Below are positions 25,891-35,562 of a stretch of 64,000 bases of DNA, piece after piece. Below the pieces are notes generated by a model, which was given only the letters and a program-made list of their open reading frames with translations, made no database searches and had not been told where the DNA came from. The stretch is from Alcanivorax sp. (lineage in GTDB: Bacteria > Pseudomonadota > Gammaproteobacteria > Pseudomonadales > Alcanivoracaceae). The position numbers were made by a program, and so were the translations under genes. The DNA is taken from contig NZ_CP051240.1 of the NCBI RefSeq assembly GCF_017794965.1, positions 434,001 to 498,000 on the forward strand, in the 5' to 3' direction. Positions within the stretch are counted from its first letter, which is position 1. Every line of letters starts with the position of its first letter.

Positions 25891-27545
25891 TGAAAGGTTT
25901 GACCAGTCTGGCGACTGAACAATTCGATTATATCGTTGTTGGCGCTGGCTCAGCAGGGTGCGCGGTAGCCAATCGTTTGTCTGAGAGTGGCCTCTATACG
26001 GTGTTGCTACTCGAAGCTGGGCCCAAGAGTCGCCGCAACCCTTTCGTCAATACGCCTCTTGGATTTTTGCAGTTGATGTTCAGTCGCCGTTTCAACTGGC
26101 AGTTCTATACTGAACCACAGCGCCACATGTACGGTCGCTCGTTGTTCCAGCCGCGGGGCAAGATGCTTGGCGGTTCGAGTGGGATTAACGCCCAAGTCTA
26201 TATCCGTGGTCACGCCAGGGACTACGACGAGTGGGCACGGCAGGGGTGTAACGGTTGGTCATACGCCGAGGTGCTGCCGTATTTTCGTAAGTCAGAACAT
26301 TACGAGCCTGAGATGGTGCCAGGTACCGCAGGCTTTCATGGTCAGGATGGGCCTCTCAATGTAGCGGAGCGGCGTTATACCAACCCGTTGAGTGCGGCGT
26401 TTGTCGAGGCAGCAGTACAGGCGGGGTATCGACGCAATCAGGACTTCAACGGCCCTGATCAGGAAGGCGTCGGCTATTACTACGCCTATCAGAAGGATGG
26501 TTCCCGTTGCAGTAATGCGCGTGCTTATCTTGAGCCTGCTGAGGGTCGATCTAACTTGACCATTCGCAGCGATGCACATGTTACCCGCGTGCTGTTTGAT
26601 GGGGCTCGCGCTATTGGTGTCGAGTATCGCCACGCAAAAAGTTTGGTTAGAGCTCATGCCAAGCGGGAGGTTATCCTATGCGGCGGTGCATTCAACTCGC
26701 CACAACTGCTTATGCTGTCAGGTGTCGGCCCCCGCGAGGAGCTTTCTCGACATGGCATTGAGCTGCGTCATTCGCTGGATGGGGTGGGGCGTAATCTTCA
26801 AGATCATGTTGACGTTTTTGTACGGGTCAGATCGCGAAGCCGACAGGGAATTTCGATGCATCCGAGCTATTGGTTGAAGTGGGGGCGGGCCTTAATGCAA
26901 TACCTGAGCGGTCGTCGAGGTGTGCTGTCTAGCAATGGCGCTGAGGCAGGCGGATTCATCTGCTCCCAAGCAGAGCAACCGATACCTGATCTGCAATTGC
27001 ACTTTGGGCCAATGCTGTACGCTGATCACGGCCGTGACATGAAAATTGCAATGAGTGGCTATGGCTACATTGTAATGATCTATGGGCTCAGGCCCTTGTC
27101 CCGGGGCCGCATTGGTTTACACAGTGCTGATCCGCTCGCTGCACCATTGATTGACCCCAATTACATGGCTGACCCTGCCGATGTCGAACAACTCATTCGT
27201 GGTGTTCGGCTTGTTCGTAATATTTTGTCCCAGCGTGCACTTTATCTTCATCAGGATGTAGAAATTTCACCAGGGCTGGAAATACAGGATGACGCGAGTC
27301 TCACCGAGTGGGTACGCCGTAATGGTGAGTCCGCATACCACCCGGTCGGCACTTGTAAGATGGGGATTGATCATATGGCAGTGGTCGACCCTCGTCTCCG
27401 TGTGCGTGGCTTGCAGTCGTTGCGGGTAGTTGATGCTTCTATCATGCCAACCCTGGTTGGCGGGAATACCAATCAGCCGGCGACCATGATTGGAGAGAAA
27501 GGGGCAGATATGATACTTGAGGACGCCGCGGTGGCTGGAGTTTAG
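25890..27545 (+). CDS. GMC-family alcohol dehydrogenase (AlkJ-like)
   Basis: GMC oxidoreductase of 551 aa with the FAD motif GAGSAGCAVANRLSE near residue 18, RGKMLGGSSGINAQ near 90, GGAFNSPQLLMLSGVG near 260 and the C-terminal active site YHPVGTCKMG followed by GGNTNQPATMIGEK. It resembles AlkJ, the membrane-associated alkanol dehydrogenase. It overlaps the P450 gene by 1 bp, so the terminal alcohol made by CYP153 is the obvious substrate, giving an aldehyde. It is a paralogue of the GMC gene at 6710. The choice of electron acceptor (quinone or other) is not visible. Confidence 0.92.
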   Translation: MKGLTSLATEQFDYIVVGAGSAGCAVANRLSESGLYTVLLLEAGPKSRRNPFVNTPLGFLQLMFSRRFNWQFYTEPQRHMYGRSLFQPRGKMLGGSSGINAQVYIRGHARDYDEWARQGCNGWSYAEVLPYFRKSEHYEPEMVPGTAGFHGQDGPLNVAERRYTNPLSAAFVEAAVQAGYRRNQDFNGPDQEGVGYYYAYQKDGSRCSNARAYLEPAEGRSNLTIRSDAHVTRVLFDGARAIGVEYRHAKSLVRAHAKREVILCGGAFNSPQLLMLSGVGPREELSRHGIELRHSLDGVGRNLQDHVDVFVRVRSRSRQGISMHPSYWLKWGRALMQYLSGRRGVLSSNGAEAGGFICSQAEQPIPDLQLHFGPMLYADHGRDMKIAMSGYGYIVMIYGLRPLSRGRIGLHSADPLAAPLIDPNYMADPADVEQLIRGVRLVRNILSQRALYLHQDVEISPGLEIQDDASLTEWVRRNGESAYHPVGTCKMGIDHMAVVDPRLRVRGLQSLRVVDASIMPTLVGGNTNQPATMIGEKGADMILEDAAVAGV

Positions 27546-27642
27546 GCATCATGTGTTTAGCTCGGATGATTTTGCAAGTTATAGTTATTCATGAATTTTT
27601 TGTGGGTAACTCGGTTTCAGTACGCATAGAAAGAGACAGGTT

Positions 27643-28875
27643 ATGATTAACAAAAATAAAGAGGTCACCGTCATTATTGGTGGTGGACACGCAGCAGGAA
27701 CACTTTTGACCGCCTTGCTGCAAAAAAAATACCCTCACAAAGTGGTTATGGTTAGCGAAGAGCGACACCCTCCCTATCAGCGACCGCCCTTGTCCAAGAA
27801 TTATCTGGCGGGGGAGGTTGATAAGGCGTCTTTATACCTTAAACCGCCTTCAATCTACGAGAAAGCGGGGCAGCAATTACAGCTCGGCGTGCGCGTAGAA
27901 AAGATTAACAGAGACGACAAAAGCCTCATTTTGTCAGATCAAAGCACTTTAAAGTACGACCAACTGGTCTTGGCCACTGGCTCACATGTCCGCCGTCTTA
28001 ACGTGCGGGGTTCAGACTTGAAAGGTATTCATTATTTGCATGGTATCGAGGACACAGATGCCCTGCGTAGTGAGCTAGTACCCGGCAAACGCCTTGTTAT
28101 CGTGGGGGGCGGGTATATCGGACTTGAAGTGGCTGCCAGTGCGACTAAGCAAGGTGTTAAAGTTACTGTCTTGGAAGCTGCCGAGCGCTTAATGCAGCGT
28201 GTTACTGGGCCAGAGATATCTGAATTTCTCTACGCCAAACACACGAGTGCAGGAGTCGATGTTCGTCTGGGGGCGGCCGTAATTGGTTTTGAATCAGATG
28301 ATCAAGGGTGCGTGAATGGTGTGACCTTGGCCGATGGGGGTAAGGTGTCAGCGGACATCGTTCTTGTTTCGATTGGTGTCATACCAGAAACGGCCTTGGC
28401 TGAAAATGCTGGCCTGCTTTGCGATGATGGCGTTGTCGTCGATGAATTTACCCGCACCGATGACCCAGACATTCTGGCGATAGGAGATTGTACCCGCCAT
28501 CATAATCTGTTCTTCGACAAGAGGCAGCGTCTTGAATCAGTCGCTAACGCTGTTGAGCAAGCTCGTACGGCGGCAGCTACACTTATGAGTGAAGAAAAGC
28601 CCTACGATAGCCCTCCCTGGTTCTGGTCGAACCAGTATGATGTTCGTTTGCAGATGGTAGGATTGTCCCAAAATCATGACCAGCGTGTACTGCGTGGCAG
28701 TATCCTTGACAAGGAATTCGCCGTTTTCTATCTATGTCTTGGTCATGTTATTGCTGTTGATGCAGTCAATTTTCCAGTTGCATTCATGGTGGGTAAACAG
28801 TTGGTTAAACTGCGCAAGAGTGTCAGCGCTGAAGTATTGTCTAATCCGAATATCGAACTGAAGTCTTTAATCTGA
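27643..28875 (+). CDS. NAD(P)H-dependent ferredoxin reductase for CYP153
   Basis: FAD-containing reductase of 410 aa in the putidaredoxin/rubredoxin reductase family. The FAD motif GGGHAAG is at residues 13-19, the NAD(P) motif IVGGGYIGLEVAASA near 150, and the flavin contact IGDCTRHHN near 284. It passes electrons from NAD(P)H to the ferredoxin at 24143. It follows the alcohol dehydrogenase after 97 bp with no clear terminator between them, so it may share the transcript or have its own promoter. The 179 bp after it, before the convergent TetR gene, hold no feature I can name. Confidence 0.92.
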   Translation: MINKNKEVTVIIGGGHAAGTLLTALLQKKYPHKVVMVSEERHPPYQRPPLSKNYLAGEVDKASLYLKPPSIYEKAGQQLQLGVRVEKINRDDKSLILSDQSTLKYDQLVLATGSHVRRLNVRGSDLKGIHYLHGIEDTDALRSELVPGKRLVIVGGGYIGLEVAASATKQGVKVTVLEAAERLMQRVTGPEISEFLYAKHTSAGVDVRLGAAVIGFESDDQGCVNGVTLADGGKVSADIVLVSIGVIPETALAENAGLLCDDGVVVDEFTRTDDPDILAIGDCTRHHNLFFDKRQRLESVANAVEQARTAAATLMSEEKPYDSPPWFWSNQYDVRLQMVGLSQNHDQRVLRGSILDKEFAVFYLCLGHVIAVDAVNFPVAFMVGKQLVKLRKSVSAEVLSNPNIELKSLI

Positions 28876-29054
28876 AGCACTGCAAGAATTGCTATCTCCA
28901 ATAGTCTCGATGACGACTTGTGTCAACGGAAACCGTATCTGGTACCGAAGTGAGCAATCAAGTGGCGTGGACATGGTCGATATACAGCTTTATTCGTTGG
29001 GTGTTTACGACAACGTAGCTATGTGTAGAGATGTCGCAAGCCCAAGTGGGGCGG

Positions 29055-29720
29055 TCAAGCATCGCTCAGCGGTAGTTCCCACTTGGGCGGGTAAGGCGGT
29101 GGGTCGTTTACATCTGCACGGGCTCGCAGATGAAGGGCGAGCATGTTGCACCAGACTTTGAGATAGCGGTCAAAGAGCGTTTTGTCGGCAACGATGTGCA
29201 AATCCTGCGCCATGCCGCGCAACAGCCATTGCGTCAACATCATCATCGAGCGCACATCGGTGTCTTCACTAATGGCCTCCAGATAATGGTCTGCCGCGTT
29301 ACCGACGATGAAGTAATTGGAAGTCCAGACACGTTGCAAAATGGATGCAAGCTCAGGGTCATGTTGGCTGGCTGTCAATAGTTGCATCAACGGGATAAAT
29401 TCCGGCTGATCGAAAACATTCTTCCATGCACCAAAGATAAGAGCTTCTAGTCGATCTTCAGATCCATGGAGTTTGGCGATGGCTTTACCCAGCTGAATAT
29501 AGTGCTGGCGAATTAAATGCTCAGCTGCCGCAGCGATCATGTCTGCTTTACTAGAGAAATGGTGTAGTGGGGCGCCCCTAGATACGCCAGCGATGTTGAT
29601 AATGCGACTGACGGTGGTGCCAGCGAATCCATCCTTCTCTAGACAGGTGAGCACTGCCTGAATGATGCGTTCCCGCATGGCGTCGCTACGTTGTTCCTGG
29701 GTGCGTCGTTGAGCATTCAT
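29055..29720 (-). CDS. TetR-family regulator, divergent from the branched-chain oxidation operon
   Basis: A 221-aa TetR regulator. The helix-turn-helix lies at about residues 18-62 (LEKDGFAGTTVSRIINIA, then GAPLHHFSSKADMI). The N-terminal tail is basic (QRRTQEQRSD). It is divergent from the acyl-CoA dehydrogenase gene with 161 bp between them, so it most likely controls that operon and perhaps itself. The gap contains the palindrome ACGTACGT near 29821 as a weak operator candidate. It is not closely related to the TetR at 22304, and its gap lacks the 20-bp repeat found there. Confidence 0.87.
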   Translation of the reverse strand: MNAQRRTQEQRSDAMRERIIQAVLTCLEKDGFAGTTVSRIINIAGVSRGAPLHHFSSKADMIAAAAEHLIRQHYIQLGKAIAKLHGSEDRLEALIFGAWKNVFDQPEFIPLMQLLTASQHDPELASILQRVWTSNYFIVGNAADHYLEAISEDTDVRSMMMLTQWLLRGMAQDLHIVADKTLFDRYLKVWCNMLALHLRARADVNDPPPYPPKWELPLSDA

Positions 29721-29881
29721 TGCGTTCTCTGTCTATTACTGAGCATGGTCACTGGGGTGCAGAGGTCTGATTCTAAATGATAAATGGATTGTAGCGTAGC
29801 TCGCCAATAAACAAGTTGAACGTACGTATTGTAAGTTATAAAGTCTTGCCATTGTTCCTGAATCAACGTTGGAAGCCTGTA

Positions 29882-31057
29882 ATGAGTGATGTGCATGTAC
29901 CGGCGGCTGTATCGCCGATGATCCCCCGTACTCTCTTCAATGAAGACCATGAGGCGTTCCGCGCCACAGCAAGGCGTTTCTTCGAGACTGAAATCTCCCC
30001 TTACCACGAGAAGTGGGAGGAGCAGCAACATATTGATCGTGAACTGTGGAACAAGGCGGGGGAGCTGGGGCTGCTGTGTCCAACGATGCCTGAAGAGTAC
30101 GGCGGCTGCGGCGTTGACCGTCTCTATTCGATGATACTGATGGAGGAGCAGGCGAGGGTGGGGGATTCGGCCAGCGGCTTTGCCCTGCACTCGGACATTG
30201 TTGCCAACTACATCAACAACTTTGGTTCCCATGAACAGAAAAGCCAGTGGCTGCCCAAAATGGCCACCGGTGAAGCGGTCACTGCCGTGGCCATGACCGA
30301 GCCGGGTACCGGTTCCGATCTTCAACGTATCAAGACCACGGCCACCCTTGAGGGCGATCACTACGTGGTAAATGGCTCGAAAATCTTTATCACCAACGGT
30401 TACCTCTGTGACATGGCGGTGGTGGCGGTGCGTACCGGGCCGGCTGAGCTGGGTGCACAAAGTGTGTCCCTGATGATTATTGAGGCGGATCGCGAGGGCT
30501 TCTCCAAGGGCAAGCCGCTGAAGAAAGTCGGCATGCGCGGGCAGGACACCTGCGAGTTGTTCTTCGACAACGTCAAGGTGCCCAAGGAAAACCTGCTGGG
30601 TGCCGAGGGCATGGGTTTCATTGCCTTGATGAAGGAGCTGGCCTGGGAGCGGATGATGATCGCCATCATCTGTTCGTCGGCTGCCGAGCATGCGCTGGCA
30701 ACCACCGTGGAATATGTGAAACAGCGCCAGGCGTTTGGCAAGCCGGTGGCGGCATTCCAGAACACCCGCTTTGAATTGGCCGAGATGCGTTCTGAAATCC
30801 AGATTGCACGGGTCTATGTTGATCGCTGTATGGAGCTGGTGGTGAAGAATTCCCTGTCGCCCGAGGCTGCCTGTGCGGCCAAGTACTGGGTATCCGATTT
30901 GCTCAGCAAGGTGGTTGACCGCTGTGTGCAACTGCATGGTGGCTATGGCTACATGCTCGAGTATCCGATCGCCCGAGCCTACATCGACACCCGTGCCAAC
31001 CGCATCTACGGCGGCACCAACGAAATCATGAAAGAACTTATTTCACGCTCTATCTGA
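29882..31057 (+). CDS. acyl-CoA dehydrogenase
   Basis: Acyl-CoA dehydrogenase of 391 aa with all family landmarks: AMTEPGTGSDLQRIKTTA in the middle domain, KIFITNGYLCDMAVV, and the C-terminal LHGGYGYMLEYPIAR with IYGGTNEIMKELI. I chose ATG 29882 (MSDVHV) with GGAAG about 8 bases upstream, because the longer reading adds an unusual tail. It starts the plus-strand operon with the multifunctional enzyme (54 bp later) and the SCP-x-type thiolase. Codon use here and in the next two genes is more G+C rich than in the first 28 kb. Its substrate is probably a branched or bulky acyl-CoA, inferred from the partners. Confidence 0.93.
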   Translation: MSDVHVPAAVSPMIPRTLFNEDHEAFRATARRFFETEISPYHEKWEEQQHIDRELWNKAGELGLLCPTMPEEYGGCGVDRLYSMILMEEQARVGDSASGFALHSDIVANYINNFGSHEQKSQWLPKMATGEAVTAVAMTEPGTGSDLQRIKTTATLEGDHYVVNGSKIFITNGYLCDMAVVAVRTGPAELGAQSVSLMIIEADREGFSKGKPLKKVGMRGQDTCELFFDNVKVPKENLLGAEGMGFIALMKELAWERMMIAIICSSAAEHALATTVEYVKQRQAFGKPVAAFQNTRFELAEMRSEIQIARVYVDRCMELVVKNSLSPEAACAAKYWVSDLLSKVVDRCVQLHGGYGYMLEYPIARAYIDTRANRIYGGTNEIMKELISRSI

Positions 31058-31111
31058 GGATTCTCGACCCTGCACGGCATGTGTGCCCTGTATTGAAAAG
31101 AGGAAAGTATC

Positions 31112-34099
31112 ATGGCAGAACTTCGTTTTGATGATCGTGTAGCCATTGTCACCGGTGCCGGGGGCGGGCTGGGCCGGCAGCATGCCCTGACCCTGGCCGC
31201 GCGTGGCTGCAAGGTGGTGGTTAACGACCTGGGTGGCAGCGCCCACGGTGATGGCAAGTCGTCGTCTGCCGCAGACAAGGTGGTGGATGAGATCCGGGCC
31301 ATGGGAGGGGAGGCGGTTGCCAACTATGACTCGGTGGAAAACGGCGAGTCGATAGTACAAACCGCGTTGGATAGCTTCGGCACTGTGGACATCGTGGTCA
31401 ACAATGCCGGCATCCTGCGTGACGTCAGTTTTGCCAAGATGTCGAAGCAGGACTGGGACTTGGTGTTGAAAGTCCATCTGGAAGGTTCCATGAGCGTCAC
31501 CCATGCGGCTTGGCCGATCATGCGTGAGAAGGGCTATGGCCGCATCATCATGACGACCTCGGCAGCCGGCCTCTACGGTAACTTTGGTCAGGCCAACTAC
31601 TGTGCTGCCAAGTTGGGTCTGGCCGGGCTGGCCAACTGTCTGGCGGAGGAAGGTCGCAGCAAAAACATTCATGTGAATACCATTGCGCCGATTGCGGCCT
31701 CTCGGCTGACTGAAACCATCATGCCGCCGAATTTGCTGGAAAACCTCAAGCCAGAAGCGGTCAGTCCGCTGGTGGCCTGGTTGTGCCATGAAAAGTGCGA
31801 AGAAACCAAGGGTATCTTCGAAGTGGGTGCCGGCTTCATCAGCAAGTTGCGCTGGGAACGTAGCCAGGGCAATAGCTTCCCCCTTGGCAAGGCCTTCAGT
31901 GTTGATGATGTAGCGCGTCGTTGGGGCAAGATCACCGACTTTACCGATGCGGAGCATCCATCCAATGTCAACGAATCCTTCTCGCCGATTCTCGACAACA
32001 TCAACAACCCGTCACTGGGCGGCAACGAATTCATCGATCTGGATGTGGCCAGCAAGGAAAGCCTCGAGCTGGAATCGTCCTATGATGAAAATGACCTGTC
32101 GTTGTATGCCCTAAGTGTCGGCGCCGCACGTGATCCGCTCGACAAGGATGAACTGAAGTTCGTCTACGAGCTGGGTGGCAATTTCCAGGCGTTGCCCACC
32201 TATGGCGTCATGCCACAGATCGGCGCGATGCTAAAGGCAGCAAAAGAAGGCGCGCTGGCTCTGCCAGGGATGAACTTTGGCTTCGACCGGTTGCTGCATG
32301 GCGAGCAATACACCGAAATCAAACGGCCGCTGCCGCCGCACGCCAAGCTGAAGCACACCTTCAAATTCAAGAAGGCATTGGACAAGGATCCGAATGCGGT
32401 AGTTACCTTTGCTATTACCTCCACCGACGAAAACGGTAACGAGGTGGCCTATAACGAGATGACCTCGTTCGTGAAAGACGCCGGCGGCTGGGGCGGTGAG
32501 CGGGGCGATTCCGGCGAGATCAATGTGCCGCCCGCACGTGAACCGGATGCGGTGATCGAAGAGAAAACCGACGCCAACCAGACGCTGCTGTATCGCCTGT
32601 GCGGTGACTGGAATCCGCTGCACGCCGACCCGGCGTTTGCCAGGGCGTTCGGTTATGACAAGCCGATCCTGCATGGGCTGTGTACCTTCGGTTATGCCGG
32701 ACGCCATGTCATCAAGGCGTTCAGCAATAACGATGGCCGTTATTTCAAGAGCATCAAGGTGCGCTTTGCCAAGACGGTATTTCCGGGTGAAACCCTGGAA
32801 ACGCGCATGTGGAAGGAATCCGATAACCGCATCATCTTCGAAACCTGGGTGAAAGAGCGTAACGAGGTGGTGCTGAAGAATGCCGCCATCGAGTTGTTCT
32901 CGGAGATTCCGGCAGAAGCGCCGGTGCCGGAACAGGTGTCCGCCGAGGAAGTGTCTGCGCCGCAGGTGGAGCAGGCGGTGACGCCTGACGATGTGTTCGC
33001 GGCGGTGGCGACCTACATCAAGCAGAAACCGGAACTGGTTGATCAGACCGGTACCAGCTTCCAGTTCGAGTTCAGCAATCCGGATCAGCAGTTCTTTATT
33101 GATCTGAAAAATGCACCAGGCGCGGCAGGGCCTGGCACGATCGACAAACCGGACGTGACTCTGGCGCTGGACAGCGAGCATCTGGCGACCGTGTTTGGTG
33201 GCGATCTTGCGGCGGTGCAGAAACTGTTCTTCGGTGGCGAGCTGAAAATTTCCGGCAACGTGATGGCATCCAACAAGTTGACCGTGTTGCAGGACATGGA
33301 CCCGAAACTGGCCGAGCAGGCGCGTGACAAGCGCGTGGCTGACGGTGGTGGTTCACAAGCTGTCGCAGTACCGGTCGAATCGCAGGAGCCGACCATGGCG
33401 GATGTGTTCAGTGCCATCGGCCACTTCATCGCTGACAACCCGGATCTGATCGAGAAGGCCGCTACCAGCTTCCAGTTTGCGTTCAGCAACCCGGATCAGG
33501 ATTTCTATATTGATCTGAAAAACGCACCGGGTACCGCCGGGGCGGGCCAGCTGGACAAGGCGGATGTGACGCTGGAGTTGGACAGCAAACATGCCCCGAC
33601 CCTGTTTGGCGGTGATCTGGCTGCGGTACAGAAACTGTTTTTTGGTGGCGATCTGAAGATCGGAGGTAACGTGATGGCCTCCAACAAGCTCACCGTGTTG
33701 CAGGACATGGACCCTAAGCTGGTGGAGCAGGCACGCGACAAGCGATTGGCCTCCGGCCAGCCGGATACCGCTACCGCACAACCGAAAAAGCAGAAAGCAC
33801 CGCAGGCGGAGAAAGTGCTGCCGGAGCTGGCGGAAAAACTGTCGGCCATTGGTGGACAGGGTGGTGTGTTGCAGATCAAGGTGCGGAGCCCAGACAGTGC
33901 CTGGTTTATCGATCTATCCGCCTCGTCGCCCGGCATCGTCAGCGGCGAGAAGGACGCGGCGGCGGTGATCACGCTGGACGACAGCAAGCTTGCCGACCTG
34001 ATTGCCGGCAAGGTGGCCTTGAGCACCTTGTACCAGAAGGGCGACATGCGCGTCGACGGTGACCTGGCGCTGGTGCGCAAACTTGAACAAATCCTGTAA
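31112..34099 (+). CDS. multifunctional beta-oxidation protein: SDR + MaoC-type hydratase + three SCP2 domains
   Basis: A 995-aa fusion resembling peroxisomal multifunctional enzyme 2. Residues 1-300 form a 3-hydroxyacyl-CoA dehydrogenase of the SDR type (TGAGGGLG at 14-21, catalytic NYCAAK). Residues about 320-600 are a two-hotdog enoyl-CoA hydratase 2 with the motif GDWNPLHADPAFARAFGYD near 498. Three sterol-carrier-protein-2 domains follow at about 623-745, 760-870 and 903-995; the first two are close copies (shared FFGG-LKI-GNVMASNKL core), the third is diverged. Fungal and animal MFE-2 proteins have at most one SCP2 domain. It would hydrate an enoyl-CoA and oxidise the 3-hydroxy product, with the SCP2 units binding lipid. 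It lies between its dehydrogenase and thiolase partners. Confidence 0.93.
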   Translation: MAELRFDDRVAIVTGAGGGLGRQHALTLAARGCKVVVNDLGGSAHGDGKSSSAADKVVDEIRAMGGEAVANYDSVENGESIVQTALDSFGTVDIVVNNAGILRDVSFAKMSKQDWDLVLKVHLEGSMSVTHAAWPIMREKGYGRIIMTTSAAGLYGNFGQANYCAAKLGLAGLANCLAEEGRSKNIHVNTIAPIAASRLTETIMPPNLLENLKPEAVSPLVAWLCHEKCEETKGIFEVGAGFISKLRWERSQGNSFPLGKAFSVDDVARRWGKITDFTDAEHPSNVNESFSPILDNINNPSLGGNEFIDLDVASKESLELESSYDENDLSLYALSVGAARDPLDKDELKFVYELGGNFQALPTYGVMPQIGAMLKAAKEGALALPGMNFGFDRLLHGEQYTEIKRPLPPHAKLKHTFKFKKALDKDPNAVVTFAITSTDENGNEVAYNEMTSFVKDAGGWGGERGDSGEINVPPAREPDAVIEEKTDANQTLLYRLCGDWNPLHADPAFARAFGYDKPILHGLCTFGYAGRHVIKAFSNNDGRYFKSIKVRFAKTVFPGETLETRMWKESDNRIIFETWVKERNEVVLKNAAIELFSEIPAEAPVPEQVSAEEVSAPQVEQAVTPDDVFAAVATYIKQKPELVDQTGTSFQFEFSNPDQQFFIDLKNAPGAAGPGTIDKPDVTLALDSEHLATVFGGDLAAVQKLFFGGELKISGNVMASNKLTVLQDMDPKLAEQARDKRVADGGGSQAVAVPVESQEPTMADVFSAIGHFIADNPDLIEKAATSFQFAFSNPDQDFYIDLKNAPGTAGAGQLDKADVTLELDSKHAPTLFGGDLAAVQKLFFGGDLKIGGNVMASNKLTVLQDMDPKLVEQARDKRLASGQPDTATAQPKKQKAPQAEKVLPELAEKLSAIGGQGGVLQIKVRSPDSAWFIDLSASSPGIVSGEKDAAAVITLDDSKLADLIAGKVALSTLYQKGDMRVDGDLALVRKLEQIL

Positions 34100-34122
34100 C
34101 GCCATAATTCGGAGAACAGAGA

Positions 34123-35304
34123 ATGAAACGTAGAGTGAATGTGATCGGTGTCGGGATGACCAAGTTTGCCAAGCCCGGTGCCAGCGATGATTACCATGTG
34201 ATGGCAAAAGCGGCTGGCCTCGCCGCAATGAAGGATGCCGGCATCCAGTACAGCGATGTTGAGCAGGCGTTCTGTGGTTATGTCTACGGCGATTCCACCT
34301 GTGGTCAGCGTGCCGTGTATGAACTGGGCTTGACCGGCATTCCCGTGGTCAATGTGAACAACAATTGTTCCACCGGTTCGTCGGCCCTGTTCCTGGCGCG
34401 CCAGGCCATCGAAGGCGGTTTGGCTGAATGTGTCATCGCCCTGGGTTTTGAAAAAATGGAGCGCGGCGCGCTTGGTGCTAAGTTCAATGATCGCGAGAAC
34501 CCCATGAGCCAGCATGCGCAGGTGATGATGGATACGCAGGGCTTCAATCAGGCGCCGCCGGCGGCACAGATGTTCGGTGGCGCAGGGCGTGAATACCGCT
34601 GGAAGTACGGCACCAAACGGGAAACCTTCGGCAAGATTGCCGAGAAGGCGCGTCAGCATGCCGCCAACAATCCTTACGCACTGTTCAATCAGGTGCTGTC
34701 GCTGGAAGAGATCATGGCGTCAGACGAGGTGTTTGATCCGCTCACCCGTTTCCAATGCTGCCCGCCCACCTGTGGTGCCGGCGCCGCGATTCTGTGTTCG
34801 GACGAGTTCGCCAAGAAGCATGGCATTGCTAACCCGGTGTATATCGCCGCCCAGGCGATGACCACGGATTTCGCCAGCAGCTTTGATGAAAAATCCATGA
34901 TCAAGATGGTCGGTTACGACATGACCCGTTCCGCCGCCGACAGCGTGTACGAGCAGGCCGGTATCGGCCCGCAAGACATCAATGTGGTCGAGTTGCACGA
35001 CTGCTTTACCGCCAATGAGCTGCTCACCTATGAAGGTCTGGGTCTGTGCCGGGAAGGCGGCGCGGAGAAATTTATCTGGGATGGCGACAACACTTATGGA
35101 GGCAAGTTCGTGACCAATCCGTCCGGTGGCTTGCTGTCCAAGGGGCACCCGCTGGGGGCTACAGGTCTGGCGCAATGTGCCGAACTGGTGTGGCAGTTGC
35201 GTGGCCAAGCAGAAAAGCGACAGGTCGAGGGAGCTCGGGTAGCCTTGCAGCACAACCTTGGTCTGGGGGGGGCCTGTGTAGTGACCCTGTACCGCAACGA
35301 TTGA
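34123..35304 (+). CDS. SCP-x-type thiolase (lipid-transfer-protein thiolase)
   Basis: A 393-aa thiolase of the SCP-x group, which cleaves 3-oxoacyl-CoAs including 2-methyl-branched and sterol side-chain ones. The nucleophile is Cys82 in NNNCSTGSS. The catalytic His regions [10 protein letters not shown] and [10 protein letters not shown] and the terminal GGAC are in the expected places. It lacks the SCP2 domain that is fused to the animal enzyme; three such domains are instead on the neighbouring protein 23 bp upstream. AATTCGGAGAACAG precedes the ATG. With the two upstream genes it completes one turn of beta-oxidation after the dehydrogenation step. Confidence 0.92.
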   Translation: MKRRVNVIGVGMTKFAKPGASDDYHVMAKAAGLAAMKDAGIQYSDVEQAFCGYVYGDSTCGQRAVYELGLTGIPVVNVNNNCSTGSSALFLARQAIEGGLAECVIALGFEKMERGALGAKFNDRENPMSQHAQVMMDTQGFNQAPPAAQMFGGAGREYRWKYGTKRETFGKIAEKARQHAANNPYALFNQVLSLEEIMASDEVFDPLTRFQCCPPTCGAGAAILCSDEFAKKHGIANPVYIAAQAMTTDFASSFDEKSMIKMVGYDMTRSAADSVYEQAGIGPQDINVVELHDCFTANELLTYEGLGLCREGGAEKFIWDGDNTYGGKFVTNPSGGLLSKGHPLGATGLAQCAELVWQLRGQAEKRQVEGARVALQHNLGLGGACVVTLYRND

Positions 35305-35562
35305 GCCGTTACATGCAAGGGATGGGCTGGCTGCGCTTCTGATCGGGATGTTGACCAAATAGGGCGGTATCTTAGACGGGCTAGGACGCTTTTGGATGCC
35401 TGGGGACTATGCTCAATGACTTGCTTTGCAGGCCTGCGTTATGCTGCCGCCCACGAAGGGTTAGGGTTCCATTTTTTTGCGATTTTTCGGCTGAAAGTCT
35501 GTGTTGTTACTTGCACCCGGTGATTTCGAGCTACGAGTGTTTGGTAAAGATCGGAGTGGCGA
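35305..35562. other. gap between thiolase and integrase
   Basis: 258 bp between convergent genes. I see no gene, no strong terminator hairpin and no copy of the tRNA 3' end. Confidence 0.5.

Noticed and set aside
29717..30937. 406-codon open frame on the minus strand across the acyl-CoA dehydrogenase
   Set aside because: It is a shadow of the dehydrogenase at 29882; the His/Gly/Leu-rich product has no recognisable motif and overlaps the divergent promoter region.
32231..33181. 316-codon open frame opposite the multifunctional enzyme
   Set aside because: It is antisense to the hydratase and SCP2 coding region, is Arg/His-rich and shows no motif.
35305..35562. Left attachment site of the element near the thiolase
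   Set aside because: I looked for a second copy of the tRNA-Leu 3' end and found none here; if an island exists its other end is outside the window.
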